Shown here: positions 18,459 through 28,467 of the stretch, in pieces
How positions within the stretch are numbered: position 1 is the first letter of the stretch
How the letters are laid out: each line of letters opens with the position of its first letter
From: Rhodoglobus sp.
GTDB taxonomy: Bacteria; Actinomycetota; Actinomycetes; Actinomycetales; Microbacteriaceae
Assembly (NCBI GenBank): GCA_025464445.1
Contig: JAODLY010000028.1
Coordinates: 27,439-91,438 of the forward strand
DNA length: 64,000 nt
Direction of reading: 5' to 3'
Program-made: the position numbers and the translations under genes
The notes under the pieces: model-generated
Seen by the model: the letters and a program-made list of their open reading frames with translations, nothing else
Databases searched by the model: none
What the model was told of the DNA's origin: nothing

Positions 18459-20744
18459 GTGGACACCGTGAACACGCCTGGCACCGAACAGACAGCCGAT
18501 TCCCATGACGTCATCCGGGTGCGCGGCGCCCGGGAGAACAACCTGCGCGACATCTCTCTGGACATCCCGAAGCGCAGGCTCACGGTGTTCACCGGGGTCT
18601 CCGGATCCGGCAAGTCCAGCCTCGTCTTCGGCACGATCGCGGCCGAATCCCAGCGGCTCATCAACGAGACGTACAGCGCGTTCCTCCAGGGATTCATGCC
18701 CAACGTCGGGCGACCAGATGTCGACTCGCTGCAGAATCTCAGCGCCGCGATAGTGGTGGACCAGGAGCGGATGGGTGCCAACTCGCGCTCGACCCTCGGC
18801 ACCGCGACCGACGTGAACGCGATGCTACGCATTGTGTTCAGCAGGCTCGGCGAACCGCACATCGGGCCGTCGTTCTACTTCGGTTTCAATGCACCCGAAG
18901 GCATGTGCCCGGCCTGCGAAGGGCTCGGCCACGTCACCGACATCGACCTCGACGAGCTGTTCGACAAGGACAAGAGCCTCAGCGAGGGAGCCATCACCAT
19001 TCCCGGCTACAGCGCAGACGGCTGGCTCGTGCGCACGTTCACGGAGTCCGGGTTCGTTCCGGGCGATGTGAAAATCAAAGACTTCACCGAGCAGCAGCTG
19101 CAGGACTTCCTCTACAAAGAGCAGGTGAAGGTCAAGGTGGAGAGCTTCAACCTCACCTACCAGGGGCTCGTGCCCAAAGTGCAGGCGAGCATCCTGTCGA
19201 AAGACAAAGACTCCGTGCAGCCGCACATCCGCGCGTTCATCGACCGAGCCGTGACATTCAAGGAATGCCCCGAGTGTGGGGGCACTCGACTCAATGCGGC
19301 CGCCCGCTCCTCGAAAATCGCCGGTGCCAGCATCGCCGATGCGTCGAAAATGCAGATCAACGAACTCGCCGAGTTCGTCCGCGCGATCTCCGATGCGGCG
19401 GTGGCGCCGCTCATCGCCACACTGCAGCAGACTCTCGACTCGCTCGTCGAGATCGGGCTGGGCTACCTGAGCCTCGACCGCACCTCGGGCTCCCTCTCCG
19501 GCGGTGAGGCGCAGCGCGTGAAGATGGTGCGCCACCTCGGGTCCAGCCTCACCGACGTCAGCTACATCTTCGATGAGCCGACCATCGGCCTGCACCCGCA
19601 CGACATCCAGCGCCTGAACAGCCTGCTGCTTCGCCTGCGCGACAAAGGCAACACCGTGCTCGTCGTCGAGCACAAGCCGGAAACCATCTCGATCGCCGAC
19701 CACGTGGTCGACCTCGGGCCGCGAGCCGGCGTCAACGGCGGCGAGATCCAATTCGAAGGCACTGTCGAAGACCTGCGCAAGAGCGGAACACTCACCGGCA
19801 AGCACCTCGACGACAGGGCGAAGCTGCGGGATGCCCCCCGCAAGGCAAAGGGTGCGCTCGAGATCCGCGGCGCGACGTTGCACAACCTCAAGGCCGTGGA
19901 CGTCGACATCCCGCTCGGCGTGCTGACCGTCATCACCGGGGTTGCCGGGTCGGGCAAGAGCTCGCTGATCCACGGGTCGATCCCGAAGAGTGCGAATGTC
20001 AACACCGTCGACCAGGCGCCGATCAGGGGGTCGCGACGCAGCAATCCCGCCACCTACACGGGGTTGCTCGACCCGATCCGAGCGGCATTCGCGAAGGCGA
20101 ACGGCGTGAAACCCGCCCTGTTCAGCGCGAACTCGGAGGGCGCCTGCCCGAACTGCAACGGCAATGGCGTGATCTACTCCGACCTTGCCCTGATGGCCGG
20201 TGTCGCGACCGTGTGCGAACTGTGCGAGGGCAAACGGTTCCAGCAGGCGGTGCTCGAATACAAGCTCGACGGCAAGAACATCGCCGAGGTGCTCGCCCTC
20301 TCGGTGACAGAGGCCCGTGACTTCTTCGGATCCGGCCCGGCACACGCCATCCTCGATCGCATGGTGGATGTCGGGCTCGGCTACATCGGGCTCGGGCAGC
20401 CACTGACCACACTCTCCGGCGGGGAGCGGCAGCGGCTCAAGCTCGCCATCCACATGGCCGACAAGGGCGGCATCTACGTGCTCGACGAGCCGACGACCGG
20501 CCTTCACCTCGCCGATGTCGAGCAGATGCTCGCCCTGTTCGACAGGCTCGTCGACGCGGGCAAGACGGTGATCGTGATCGAGCATCACCAGGCCGTCATG
20601 GCACACGCCGACTGGATAGTCGACATCGGGCCCGGCGCGGGGCAGGACGGCGGCAGGATCGTCTTCGAAGGCACCCCTGCTGCGATCGTCGCCGATGCCA
20701 CGACGCTGACCGGGCAGCACCTCAGGCAGTACGTCGGGGCCTGA
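18459..20744 (+). CDS. UvrA-like ABC protein (short, DrrC/UvrA2-type)
   Basis: RGARENNLRDISLDIPKRRLTVFTGVSGSGKSSLVFGTI...LSGGEAQRVKMVRHLGSS...; CxxC zinc motifs; 761 aa. Confidence 0.88.
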   Translation: MDTVNTPGTEQTADSHDVIRVRGARENNLRDISLDIPKRRLTVFTGVSGSGKSSLVFGTIAAESQRLINETYSAFLQGFMPNVGRPDVDSLQNLSAAIVVDQERMGANSRSTLGTATDVNAMLRIVFSRLGEPHIGPSFYFGFNAPEGMCPACEGLGHVTDIDLDELFDKDKSLSEGAITIPGYSADGWLVRTFTESGFVPGDVKIKDFTEQQLQDFLYKEQVKVKVESFNLTYQGLVPKVQASILSKDKDSVQPHIRAFIDRAVTFKECPECGGTRLNAAARSSKIAGASIADASKMQINELAEFVRAISDAAVAPLIATLQQTLDSLVEIGLGYLSLDRTSGSLSGGEAQRVKMVRHLGSSLTDVSYIFDEPTIGLHPHDIQRLNSLLLRLRDKGNTVLVVEHKPETISIADHVVDLGPRAGVNGGEIQFEGTVEDLRKSGTLTGKHLDDRAKLRDAPRKAKGALEIRGATLHNLKAVDVDIPLGVLTVITGVAGSGKSSLIHGSIPKSANVNTVDQAPIRGSRRSNPATYTGLLDPIRAAFAKANGVKPALFSANSEGACPNCNGNGVIYSDLALMAGVATVCELCEGKRFQQAVLEYKLDGKNIAEVLALSVTEARDFFGSGPAHAILDRMVDVGLGYIGLGQPLTTLSGGERQRLKLAIHMADKGGIYVLDEPTTGLHLADVEQMLALFDRLVDAGKTVIVIEHHQAVMAHADWIVDIGPGAGQDGGRIVFEGTPAAIVADATTLTGQHLRQYVGA

Positions 20745-20748
20745 TGCC

Positions 20749-21567
20749 CTAGATCGCCCCGGTTAGCGCGATGCTCAGCGTCGAAAAGTTCGTTCCCGCG
20801 AGCTCCAGCGCGCCAATGCCGGAAGTGCCGACATCGAAGCGCACCCCGATGCCGCAGCTGGCGCCGGCGGCGAGAGCAGCGGTGCAGGTGTTCGTCACGA
20901 TGGTGAACGAGGGGTCGCCGGTTATCACGATGCCCGTGATGACGGCGTCGATCGTGCCCACATTGGTGATGTCGACGATCTCCTGGGCGCCGTCCGCGAT
21001 GCTCAACGACGATGCGGAGCTTGCCAGAACCGTCCACGGTGCGAAGTCGATCCCGATCGCGACCGCGTTGGTGTTGCTTCCCTGCGCGGTCGCCACGGTG
21101 CTGAAGCCGACCGCGGACGAAGTGACCGTGACCGGGATCAGGCAACTCGCGCCGGGGGCGAGGATTCCCGCGCAACCCGGGCCGAGTGACAGGCCGGGTA
21201 TGGACGTCGAGAGGGTCGCGACGATATCGATCGCGTCCACCGCCGACACGTTGGTGACGATCAGGTTCTGGGAGCCGGGCGCAGTAAAAGTGACGGGCGC
21301 CGCGGCGATAGTGGCTTGCGGCACCGCGCCGCCGCCCCCGCCGCTCGAGCCGCCCGCCGATGTCTGGCAGGCCATCGCGGCACGCGCATCCGAAACCGGG
21401 CCCGCGAGGCCGAAGCCGAGCCCGAGGAGCAGGATGGTCACCAACATGGTCGAGCCCCGTCGCCGACGCCCGTGCGGCAACACGAGTGCCACGCCCGCCA
21501 TCACGGCCAGGATGGCCAGGATCAGGAGCGGCAGCGGAGACGCGCCCGTCGCCGCCAGGTCACACAT
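20749..21567 (-). CDS. Secreted/surface protein with choice-of-anchor-like Ig repeats; LAATG-type sorting-like segment at its N-terminus
   Basis: MCDLAATGASPLPLLILAILAVMAGVALVLPHGRRRRGS then second hydrophobic segment; two repeats with GAGASCxIxVxF. Confidence 0.6.
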   Translation of the reverse strand: MCDLAATGASPLPLLILAILAVMAGVALVLPHGRRRRGSTMLVTILLLGLGFGLAGPVSDARAAMACQTSAGGSSGGGGGAVPQATIAAAPVTFTAPGSQNLIVTNVSAVDAIDIVATLSTSIPGLSLGPGCAGILAPGASCLIPVTVTSSAVGFSTVATAQGSNTNAVAIGIDFAPWTVLASSASSLSIADGAQEIVDITNVGTIDAVITGIVITGDPSFTIVTNTCTAALAAGASCGIGVRFDVGTSGIGALELAGTNFSTLSIALTGAI

Positions 21568-21665
21568 CGATGGGTTCCGCCGGTCTCCGCACGGGACCAC
21601 TCTGGTGGACAACACGGGCATTGCCGGCGACCATCAGGGAGTGTCGCCGGAGTAGGCTGCGGGCC

Positions 21666-22088
21666 ATGAATGCTCCCTCGATCAACTACATCGCCGTCAT
21701 CCTTGCGACTGTGTCGTCCATGGTCATCGGCTCCATCTGGTACACCCCCAGGGTGTTCGGCAAGTATTGGATGAAGGCCGCTGGCGTCACCCCGTCCGGC
21801 AACGCCAGGGACGCGGTGCGACCCATCCTGATCACCGTTGTCGTGAGTTTCATCACCGCATGGGTGCTCGCGGGAGCCGTCGCGATCTCGTTCGCTTTCT
21901 ACGGCGGCAGCTTCCTCGTCAATGCGCTCCTGACCGGGCTGATCCTCTGGGCTGGCTTCACCGCCGCGCGCTTCATCACGCACGACGCGTTCGATGGCAG
22001 GCCGACCGGGCTCACGGTGCTCAACGTCGCCCATGAGTTCGTGACCATCATGGTCATGGCGCTGATCATCGGGGTCTGGCCGGCGTAG
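21666..22088 (+). CDS. DUF1761-family membrane protein
   Basis: MNAPSINYIAVILATVSSMVIGSIWYTPRVFGKYWMKAAG. Confidence 0.8.
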   Translation: MNAPSINYIAVILATVSSMVIGSIWYTPRVFGKYWMKAAGVTPSGNARDAVRPILITVVVSFITAWVLAGAVAISFAFYGGSFLVNALLTGLILWAGFTAARFITHDAFDGRPTGLTVLNVAHEFVTIMVMALIIGVWPA

Positions 22089-22091
22089 CAG

Positions 22092-23471
22092 ATGGACAGG
22101 TTCGCCGAAAGTTACCGGGAGCCGCTGCAGCGCGCGCACGAGCTCGCGCTCGAGTGGCTCGAGTCGATTCCCACGCGCCGCGTCGCGTTCAGCGCCACGG
22201 CTGATGACCTGCTCGCCGGCTTCGGTGGTGGGCTGCCCGACGACCCAACCGATCCGGCCGACGTCATCGGCCAGCTCGCCGCCATGGCCGAGCCCGGGCT
22301 CATGGCCATGCCCTCCGGCCGGTTCTTCGGCTGGGTGATCGGCGGCACGCTGCCGGCAGCCCTCGGCGCAGACTGGCTCGTGAGCGCATGGGACCAGAAC
22401 GCCGGGATGCGGTACGCCACCCCGGCGACGGCGGCGGCCGAAGAGGCCGCGGGCGGCTGGCTGCTCGACCTGCTCGGGCTACCGGCCGGGTCGGATGTCG
22501 GCTTCACCACCGGGGCGACCATGGCCAACTTCACGGGGCTGGGCGCCGCTCGCGGCCACGTGCTGGGCGAGGTCGGCTGGGACGTGCACACCCTCGGCCT
22601 CAATGGCGCGCCGCAGATCACTGTGCTCGCCGGCGAAGAGCGGCACGCGTCCGTCGACCTCGCCCTGCGCTACCTGGGGCTCGGGCTGCCGACCCTCGTG
22701 GCGGCGGACGAGGAGGGACGGATACGTCCGGACGCGTTACGCACGGCGCTCGAGTGGGTCGACGGTCCCGTCATCCTGTGCCTGCAGGCCGGCAATCTGC
22801 ACTCCGGGGCTTTCGACCCGATGCGCGAGGCGATCGAGGTCGCGCACGAGCACGGCGCCTGGGTGCATGTCGACGGGGCCTTCGGGTTGTGGGCCGCGGC
22901 CAGCCCGCGCTTCCGCGACCAGGTCGCCGGCATCGAGCTCGCCGATTCGTGGGCGACAGACGCCCACAAGACGCTCAACGTGCCCTACGACTGCGGGGTC
23001 GCGATAGTCACCCGGCCGCAGGCGCTGCGCACCGCGTTCGGCGTGCAGACGAGCTACCTGATCACGGATGACCACGGCCCCGGCGACCCGTTCGAGAAGG
23101 TGCCGGACTTCTCCCGCAGGGCCCGCGGGGTGCCGGTCTGGGCGGCGCTGCGTTCGCTCGGACGTTCGGGCACGATCGCCCTCGTCGATCGACTCGCCAC
23201 CCACGCGAAAGGTCTCGCCGACGGGCTCGCCCTTCTGCCGGGGGTCGAGGTGCTCAACGATGTGGTGTTCACCCAGGTGAGCATCGCGTTCGGCAGTGAC
23301 GAGCGCACTCGGGAGGTGACCGCGCGTTTGATCGACGACGGCTTCGTGTGGATGTCCGGATCGAAATGGCGCGGTCGTGACATCCTGCGCATTTCGGTCA
23401 GCAACTGGTCGACCGACGAGGAGGACGTGGCCGACGCCATCGCCGCCGTCGAGCGCGCCATGGGCGACTGA
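22092..23471 (+). CDS. PLP-dependent group II decarboxylase/aminotransferase-like protein
   Basis: AWVHVDGAFGLWAA...SWATDAHKTLNVPYDCGVAI PLP-lysine motif. Confidence 0.9.
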   Translation: MDRFAESYREPLQRAHELALEWLESIPTRRVAFSATADDLLAGFGGGLPDDPTDPADVIGQLAAMAEPGLMAMPSGRFFGWVIGGTLPAALGADWLVSAWDQNAGMRYATPATAAAEEAAGGWLLDLLGLPAGSDVGFTTGATMANFTGLGAARGHVLGEVGWDVHTLGLNGAPQITVLAGEERHASVDLALRYLGLGLPTLVAADEEGRIRPDALRTALEWVDGPVILCLQAGNLHSGAFDPMREAIEVAHEHGAWVHVDGAFGLWAAASPRFRDQVAGIELADSWATDAHKTLNVPYDCGVAIVTRPQALRTAFGVQTSYLITDDHGPGDPFEKVPDFSRRARGVPVWAALRSLGRSGTIALVDRLATHAKGLADGLALLPGVEVLNDVVFTQVSIAFGSDERTREVTARLIDDGFVWMSGSKWRGRDILRISVSNWSTDEEDVADAIAAVERAMGD

Positions 23472-23473
23472 TC

Positions 23474-24337
23474 GTGCCGACTCTCGCCGCGGTCGCCGAC
23501 GACCTATACGCGCTCACGCCCGAGGAGTTCACGCCCGCCCGCAACGCCCTCGCGCGCGACACGAAGCCGGATGACGCCGCGCTCGCGAAAGACATCATGC
23601 TGCTGCGTAAGCCGACTCCGGCCGCCTGGCTCGTGAACGCGCTCGTACGACACCGCCGGGATGACGTCGAGGATGCCCTCGCCCTCGGCGCCTCGCTGCG
23701 CGAGGCCCAGGCCGAGCTCGACCGCGACGAGTTGCAGCGTCTCACCCGTGAGCGCCGGCAGCTGGTGTCCGCGCTGGCCCGCGATGGCGCGGTGCTGGCC
23801 GGCGAGCTCGGGCATCCGGTGTCGGCCGGCGTGGTGGAGGAGGTGGCGCAGACGCTGCAGGCCGCCATGTCGGATGCCGCGGCATCCGATGCGCTTCGCT
23901 CGGGGCGACTGCTGCGCCCGCTCACCGCCTCGGGTTTCGACCCGGTCGACCTCGCCGGCGCTGTCGCCGCGCCCGGCGGACTGGCCCCCGCGCCGCCGCC
24001 GCGCAAACCTGCCGCAATTCGTGACCCGCGCGAGCGCGAAGCCGCTGAGCGGGCGGAGCGCGAGGCGGCCGCCGCTCGCCAGGCCGTCAAAGACGCCGAC
24101 CGGGCGGTGGACGCGGCCGAGAAGGCGCTCGATGACGTCGACGAGCGCATCCGCCAGGTGGATCGCCGCCGCGACGATCTCGAGCTTGATCTCGCGCGCG
24201 CGGAGGCGAAACTGCGCGACCTGCGCGCGGACCTCGCTGCTGTCGACCGGGAGGGCAGGGCGCTCGGCCGGGACCGGGATAAGGCGGTGCGCACCGCTGA
24301 GGCCGCGAACGAGACCGCGGCCAGGTTGCGCGGCTAG
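23474..24337 (+). CDS. Hypothetical coiled-coil protein
   Basis: Charged heptad-rich C-terminal half; GTG start. Confidence 0.65.
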   Translation: MPTLAAVADDLYALTPEEFTPARNALARDTKPDDAALAKDIMLLRKPTPAAWLVNALVRHRRDDVEDALALGASLREAQAELDRDELQRLTRERRQLVSALARDGAVLAGELGHPVSAGVVEEVAQTLQAAMSDAAASDALRSGRLLRPLTASGFDPVDLAGAVAAPGGLAPAPPPRKPAAIRDPREREAAERAEREAAAARQAVKDADRAVDAAEKALDDVDERIRQVDRRRDDLELDLARAEAKLRDLRADLAAVDREGRALGRDRDKAVRTAEAANETAARLRG

Positions 24338-25128
24338 CGCAGGTAGCAGTTCACTATCAGGTCACCGCGGATCTCCCGCAGCCGCTCGATCACGCGCTCG
24401 ATGAGCGCGTTCGTCACGGTTCCGGATGCCGCGACATCATGCACCCCGAGCAGCTGCAGTTTGCCGCACCGCACCCGCACCACCTCCCACCCCGCCGTCC
24501 GCAGGATCCTGTCTTTGCGCCTGTCGATCGCCTCGCGCTTGCCCACGTGCTCCAGCCCGTCCCGGCCCGTGGTGTCGTATTCGATGGCGACCCGCAGTTC
24601 GGCCAGCACGATGTCAGGCCACACCTCGAGATGGCTGAAGAACTGCTGCTTCACCCGCACGGCGGTGAAACCGGCCTCGAACTCGAGCCTGCTGGCGAGC
24701 TTCTGGCGCAGGATGGCCTCGGCCGCAGACGCGGGCTTCGGTGCGCATTCGCTCACGAACGGCTCGCCGATGGCCAGCGCCGGGGTCTTCTCGCACAGCC
24801 TGCCGGTGCGCTTGCGAGCGCGCCCACCCGCCCCGGCCGCGCAGTCCGGGCACCAGGTCGAGCGGCGGCGGGACTGCCCCGGCCGCTGGCGCTGCTCCCA
24901 CGGCGTCGCCACGAATTGGTGGCCGACGTCGCACTGCCAGAGCAGGTAGACATCCGCGGCAGGAGGAACCTGGGTGAGGGTGATCCCATGGTTGAGGTCG
25001 GGGTGGAACTGGCGCACGAGCACCGGATACCGTTCCCAGTCCACCCGGAACTGGCCGACCGCATAGGGCACCGGCGCGCTCTTCGACCACTGCCGGCGCG
25101 CCCACCACGACTCGACCCGCTCAGGCAC
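24334..25128 (-). CDS. Zinc-ribbon + PD-(D/E)XK-like (Vsr/DUF559-like) protein
   Basis: WQCDVGHQF...WCPDC; FSHLEVWPDIVLAELRVAIEYDTTG...DRRKDRILRTAGWEVVRVR. Confidence 0.6.
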   Translation of the reverse strand: MPERVESWWARRQWSKSAPVPYAVGQFRVDWERYPVLVRQFHPDLNHGITLTQVPPAADVYLLWQCDVGHQFVATPWEQRQRPGQSRRRSTWCPDCAAGAGGRARKRTGRLCEKTPALAIGEPFVSECAPKPASAAEAILRQKLASRLEFEAGFTAVRVKQQFFSHLEVWPDIVLAELRVAIEYDTTGRDGLEHVGKREAIDRRKDRILRTAGWEVVRVRCGKLQLLGVHDVAASGTVTNALIERVIERLREIRGDLIVNCYLR

Positions 25129-25159
25129 GCTCGCACTGTACGACGAGCGGCCGACGGCG

Positions 25160-25795
25160 CTACTTCCTGGACTTGCCGGAGGCCACCGCGACGCTCAGGA
25201 TTCCCTCGATCGCGAACTCCGATGCGCGGGCGAGGTCCACATTGTCGGGGTCGAGACACCACTGCACCTGCAGGCCGTCCATGACAGCGAGGATCGACGC
25301 CGCCGCGTCATCCACAACCTGCTGCGTCGGCGGTTTGTCGCCGCAGACTTCGAGCAGCGCCTCGCTGACCTCTGTGCGCAATTGCGCGTAGCGCGCCCTG
25401 AACCAGTCTTTTGCCGGATGCCCGTCGGTAACCGAGTCGCCGGAGAGCACGGCATAGGCCTGCACGATTCCGGGACGCTTCGCATTGAGCGCAGCCGTGG
25501 CGACGAGGTGGGTGAACAGACCGCGCCCGCCGGGGATGTGCTTGCCTTCGAGATGCGCCACATCGGTCTTGTCCCTGTAGACCAGCACGTCGAGCAACAG
25601 CTGGTCTTTTGAGCCGAAGTGGTGCAGCACGCCCGCATGGGTGATGCCCACCTGGTCCGCGATTTCGGCGAGTGAGCCACTCTTGTAGCCGCGGCTGCCG
25701 AAGGTCTGCAGCGCCGCCTTGAGGATGTCTTCGCGCTTGCGAATCGTCTCCTCACGGGGCTGCTGGGCCTTGCGAGTGGCCGGCGTAGAGGTCAT
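25160..25795 (-). CDS. TetR family regulator
   Basis: ILKAALQTFGSRGYKSGSLAEIADQVGITHAGVLHHFGSKDQLL. Confidence 0.92.
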   Translation of the reverse strand: MTSTPATRKAQQPREETIRKREDILKAALQTFGSRGYKSGSLAEIADQVGITHAGVLHHFGSKDQLLLDVLVYRDKTDVAHLEGKHIPGGRGLFTHLVATAALNAKRPGIVQAYAVLSGDSVTDGHPAKDWFRARYAQLRTEVSEALLEVCGDKPPTQQVVDDAAASILAVMDGLQVQWCLDPDNVDLARASEFAIEGILSVAVASGKSRK

Positions 25796-25840
25796 GCAGA
25801 AAACCTTACTGCCCGGAAACCAAATTGTTTGTTGCTTAAC

Positions 25841-25858
25841 TTACTGACTCGTGAGTAA
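25841..25858. promoter_or_regulatory. Candidate TetR operator between divergent tetR and GH3 operon
   Basis: ttactgactcgtgagtaa, 14/18 symmetric. Confidence 0.4.
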
Positions 25859-25908
25859 CCTAATCCGCAACACCCCTACCGCAGCGAAGCGCCGAGGAGA
25901 TCCCCCCG

Positions 25909-28389
25909 ATGACACCGGAGTCAGCGACAGCCGACCATGGCACGCTAGCCTCCGTTGCCGGTCTCGTCGCCCGGCTCGATCTTGCCGCCAAAGTACGGCT
26001 GTTGACCGGCGAGACCGCATGGCGGCTGTTCCCCGTCGAAGAGATCGGCCTGCGCTCGCTTGCCGTCTCCGACGGTCCGGTCGGCGTCCGTGGCACGAGC
26101 GAGATCGCCGGCGAGAGTTCGAAACTCTTCCCCTCGCCCAGCGCGCTTGCTGCCACCTGGAACCCCGCACTGGCCGCAAGGCTCGGTGCGGTCTTCGCGC
26201 GCGAGGCGCGAGCCCACGGTGTGGATGTCGTGCTCGCTCCCCAGGTGAACATCCAGCGCACACCCGTGGGCGGCCGCCACTTCGAGTGCTATTCGGAAGA
26301 CCCGCTGCTCACGAGCCTCATCGCGAGCTCGCTCATCGCGAGCATGCAGGAGGCGGGGGTCGCGGCATCCGTGAAGCACTACGTGGCAAACGACTCGGAG
26401 ACCGAACGCACAGAATACGTCGCGAGCGTCGGCGAGCAGGCGATGCACGAGGTCTACCTCGCGCCGTTCGAGCACGCCGTGAAGACCGCGGGCGTCTGGA
26501 GCGTGATGAGCGCGTACAACGCGGTCGATTACGCGGGCGAGAGCTCGCCCATGTCTGAGCACGACGCACTCGTCAACGGACTGCTCAAGCAGGACTGGGG
26601 CTTCGACGGCGTCGTGATCAGCGACTGGATGGCGACGCGGCGCACTGTGGAAGCCGCGCTCGGCGGCCTCGACCTTGTCATGCCCGGTCCGGGTGGCCCA
26701 TGGGAGCAGAACCTGCTCGAGGCCGTGCGCGACGGCCGCGTGCCGGAGGCGGTCGTCGACGACAAGGTCGCGCGCATCCTGCTGCTCGCCGAACGCACCC
26801 GCGACCGCGGCCTGCCGGCCAGCGACGAGGGCGACGACCGGTTCCTGCGCGATCTCGCGGCCGGGTCTGTCGTCGTGATCAAGCGCGGCGAGACCTTCCC
26901 CGTCATGCGAACTCCGGCATCCGTCGCGCTCATCGGCCCGAATGCCGTGTCTGCATACGTGCTCGGCGGCGGTAGCTCCACAGTCAATCCCGCCCATGTC
27001 GTGAGCCCGGCCGAGGGATTCCAGGCCGCGCTGCCCAACGCGGAACTCACACTCGTGCGCGGCGGGGACGCCCGCAGGCACGCCCCGGTGCTGGATGCCG
27101 CGGCACTGGGCGCCGGCGTCACAGTCACGTACCTCGACGCGCACGGCGCCGAGCTCGACACCGAGCACCTCGCCGCATGGACGGGATGGCTGCGCGCGCT
27201 GCCCGACGCCGTGGAGACCGTGGTGCTCGACGCGCAGCTCGACCTCACTGAGCCCGGGGAGCACTGGATCGAGCTCGGCACCGTCGGCCGTTACCGGCTC
27301 GAGCTCGACGGCGCCGTCGTGGCCGGCGGCAACAGGGCCGTCGGCGCAGAGGTCATCCTCGACTCGAGCATCAACTCCCCCGACGGCGACGGAGGGTTGG
27401 TCGCCATCACCGAACCCAGGCTGGTGCCGCTGCGAGTCACCCTCGGAGCCATCCGCGCGGGCGGGTACGGCAACATCGTTCGGGCCGAACTGCGCCATCA
27501 CCGGCCGGGCCCCACAGTGGAGGACGAGATCCGCATCGCGGTAGAGGAGGCCGCCAGCGCGGACCTCGTCGTGCTCATCGTCGGCACCAATGACGAGGTC
27601 GAATCCGAGGGGTGGGACCGCACGAGCCTGCGCCTGCCCGGGCGCCAGGATGAACTCGTCGAGCGCGTGTTGGCTGTCGCCCCCGATGCGGTGATCATCG
27701 TCAATGCCGGCGCACCGCTCGTGCTGTCCTGGCTGGAGAAGGCCAGCACGGTGTTGTGGGCCTGGTTCCCCGGCCAGGAGTGCGGTCACGCGCTCGCGGA
27801 TGTCGTGCTCGGCCGCACCGAACCGGCCGGCCGCCTGCCCTGGACGCTTCCCGCCCGCGAGACCGACGTGCCAGTGCCGGATGCCAAGCCGGAGGCCGGA
27901 CGCGTCGAATACTACGAAGGCGTGCACGTCGGCTACCGGTCGTGGGAAAAGAACAACGCCGTGCCCGCGGCGGCCTTCGGCCATGGCCTCGGCTGGACCG
28001 AATGGCGCTACGACTCGGTGGTCGATGCCGGCGAGCGCGAACTCGACGTGACGATCACCAACACCGGCGAGCGCGCAGGTACCGAAGTCGTGCAGGTCTA
28101 CCTTGAGGCCCCGGGAGGCGCGTTCGAGCGCCCGGTGCGCTGGCTCGGCGGCTTCGCCACGGCCACGGTTGCCCCCGGGGAATCCGCCACCGTGCGCGTG
28201 TCCATGAGCCGGCGCAGCTTCGAGGTCTGGGATGCCGCAACCTCGGGCTGGATGCTGCCGCCGGGTGACTACCGTGCCGCCGTCGGCCGCTCTGTGCGCG
28301 ACATCCGACTGCGCAGCACGCTGCCGATTTCCGCGGAAACAACCGCGGAGCACGAAGTCTCGCCGACAGAGGAGGTCACTGCGCCCTGA
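25909..28389 (+). CDS. GH3 family beta-glucosidase
   Basis: LDLAAKVRLLTGETAWRL...GVVISDWMATRR (GH3 nucleophile SDW), C-terminal FnIII-like. Confidence 0.92.
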   Translation: MTPESATADHGTLASVAGLVARLDLAAKVRLLTGETAWRLFPVEEIGLRSLAVSDGPVGVRGTSEIAGESSKLFPSPSALAATWNPALAARLGAVFAREARAHGVDVVLAPQVNIQRTPVGGRHFECYSEDPLLTSLIASSLIASMQEAGVAASVKHYVANDSETERTEYVASVGEQAMHEVYLAPFEHAVKTAGVWSVMSAYNAVDYAGESSPMSEHDALVNGLLKQDWGFDGVVISDWMATRRTVEAALGGLDLVMPGPGGPWEQNLLEAVRDGRVPEAVVDDKVARILLLAERTRDRGLPASDEGDDRFLRDLAAGSVVVIKRGETFPVMRTPASVALIGPNAVSAYVLGGGSSTVNPAHVVSPAEGFQAALPNAELTLVRGGDARRHAPVLDAAALGAGVTVTYLDAHGAELDTEHLAAWTGWLRALPDAVETVVLDAQLDLTEPGEHWIELGTVGRYRLELDGAVVAGGNRAVGAEVILDSSINSPDGDGGLVAITEPRLVPLRVTLGAIRAGGYGNIVRAELRHHRPGPTVEDEIRIAVEEAASADLVVLIVGTNDEVESEGWDRTSLRLPGRQDELVERVLAVAPDAVIIVNAGAPLVLSWLEKASTVLWAWFPGQECGHALADVVLGRTEPAGRLPWTLPARETDVPVPDAKPEAGRVEYYEGVHVGYRSWEKNNAVPAAAFGHGLGWTEWRYDSVVDAGERELDVTITNTGERAGTEVVQVYLEAPGGAFERPVRWLGGFATATVAPGESATVRVSMSRRSFEVWDAATSGWMLPPGDYRAAVGRSVRDIRLRSTLPISAETTAEHEVSPTEEVTAP

Positions 28390-28467
28390 AACGAGGCCAC
28401 TGCCGTTCGACAGACGGCGACCCACCACCCACTATTGGAACTGCATCACGTTACATGGAGGTAATTG

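Noticed and set aside
18825-20720. 631-aa minus-strand ORF opposite the UvrA-like gene
   Set aside because: Antisense shadow ORF; no recognisable motifs while the plus strand has ABC signatures.
25945-28428. 827-aa minus-strand ORF opposite GH3
   Set aside because: Antisense shadow ORF of a clear GH3 gene; typical high-GC artefact.
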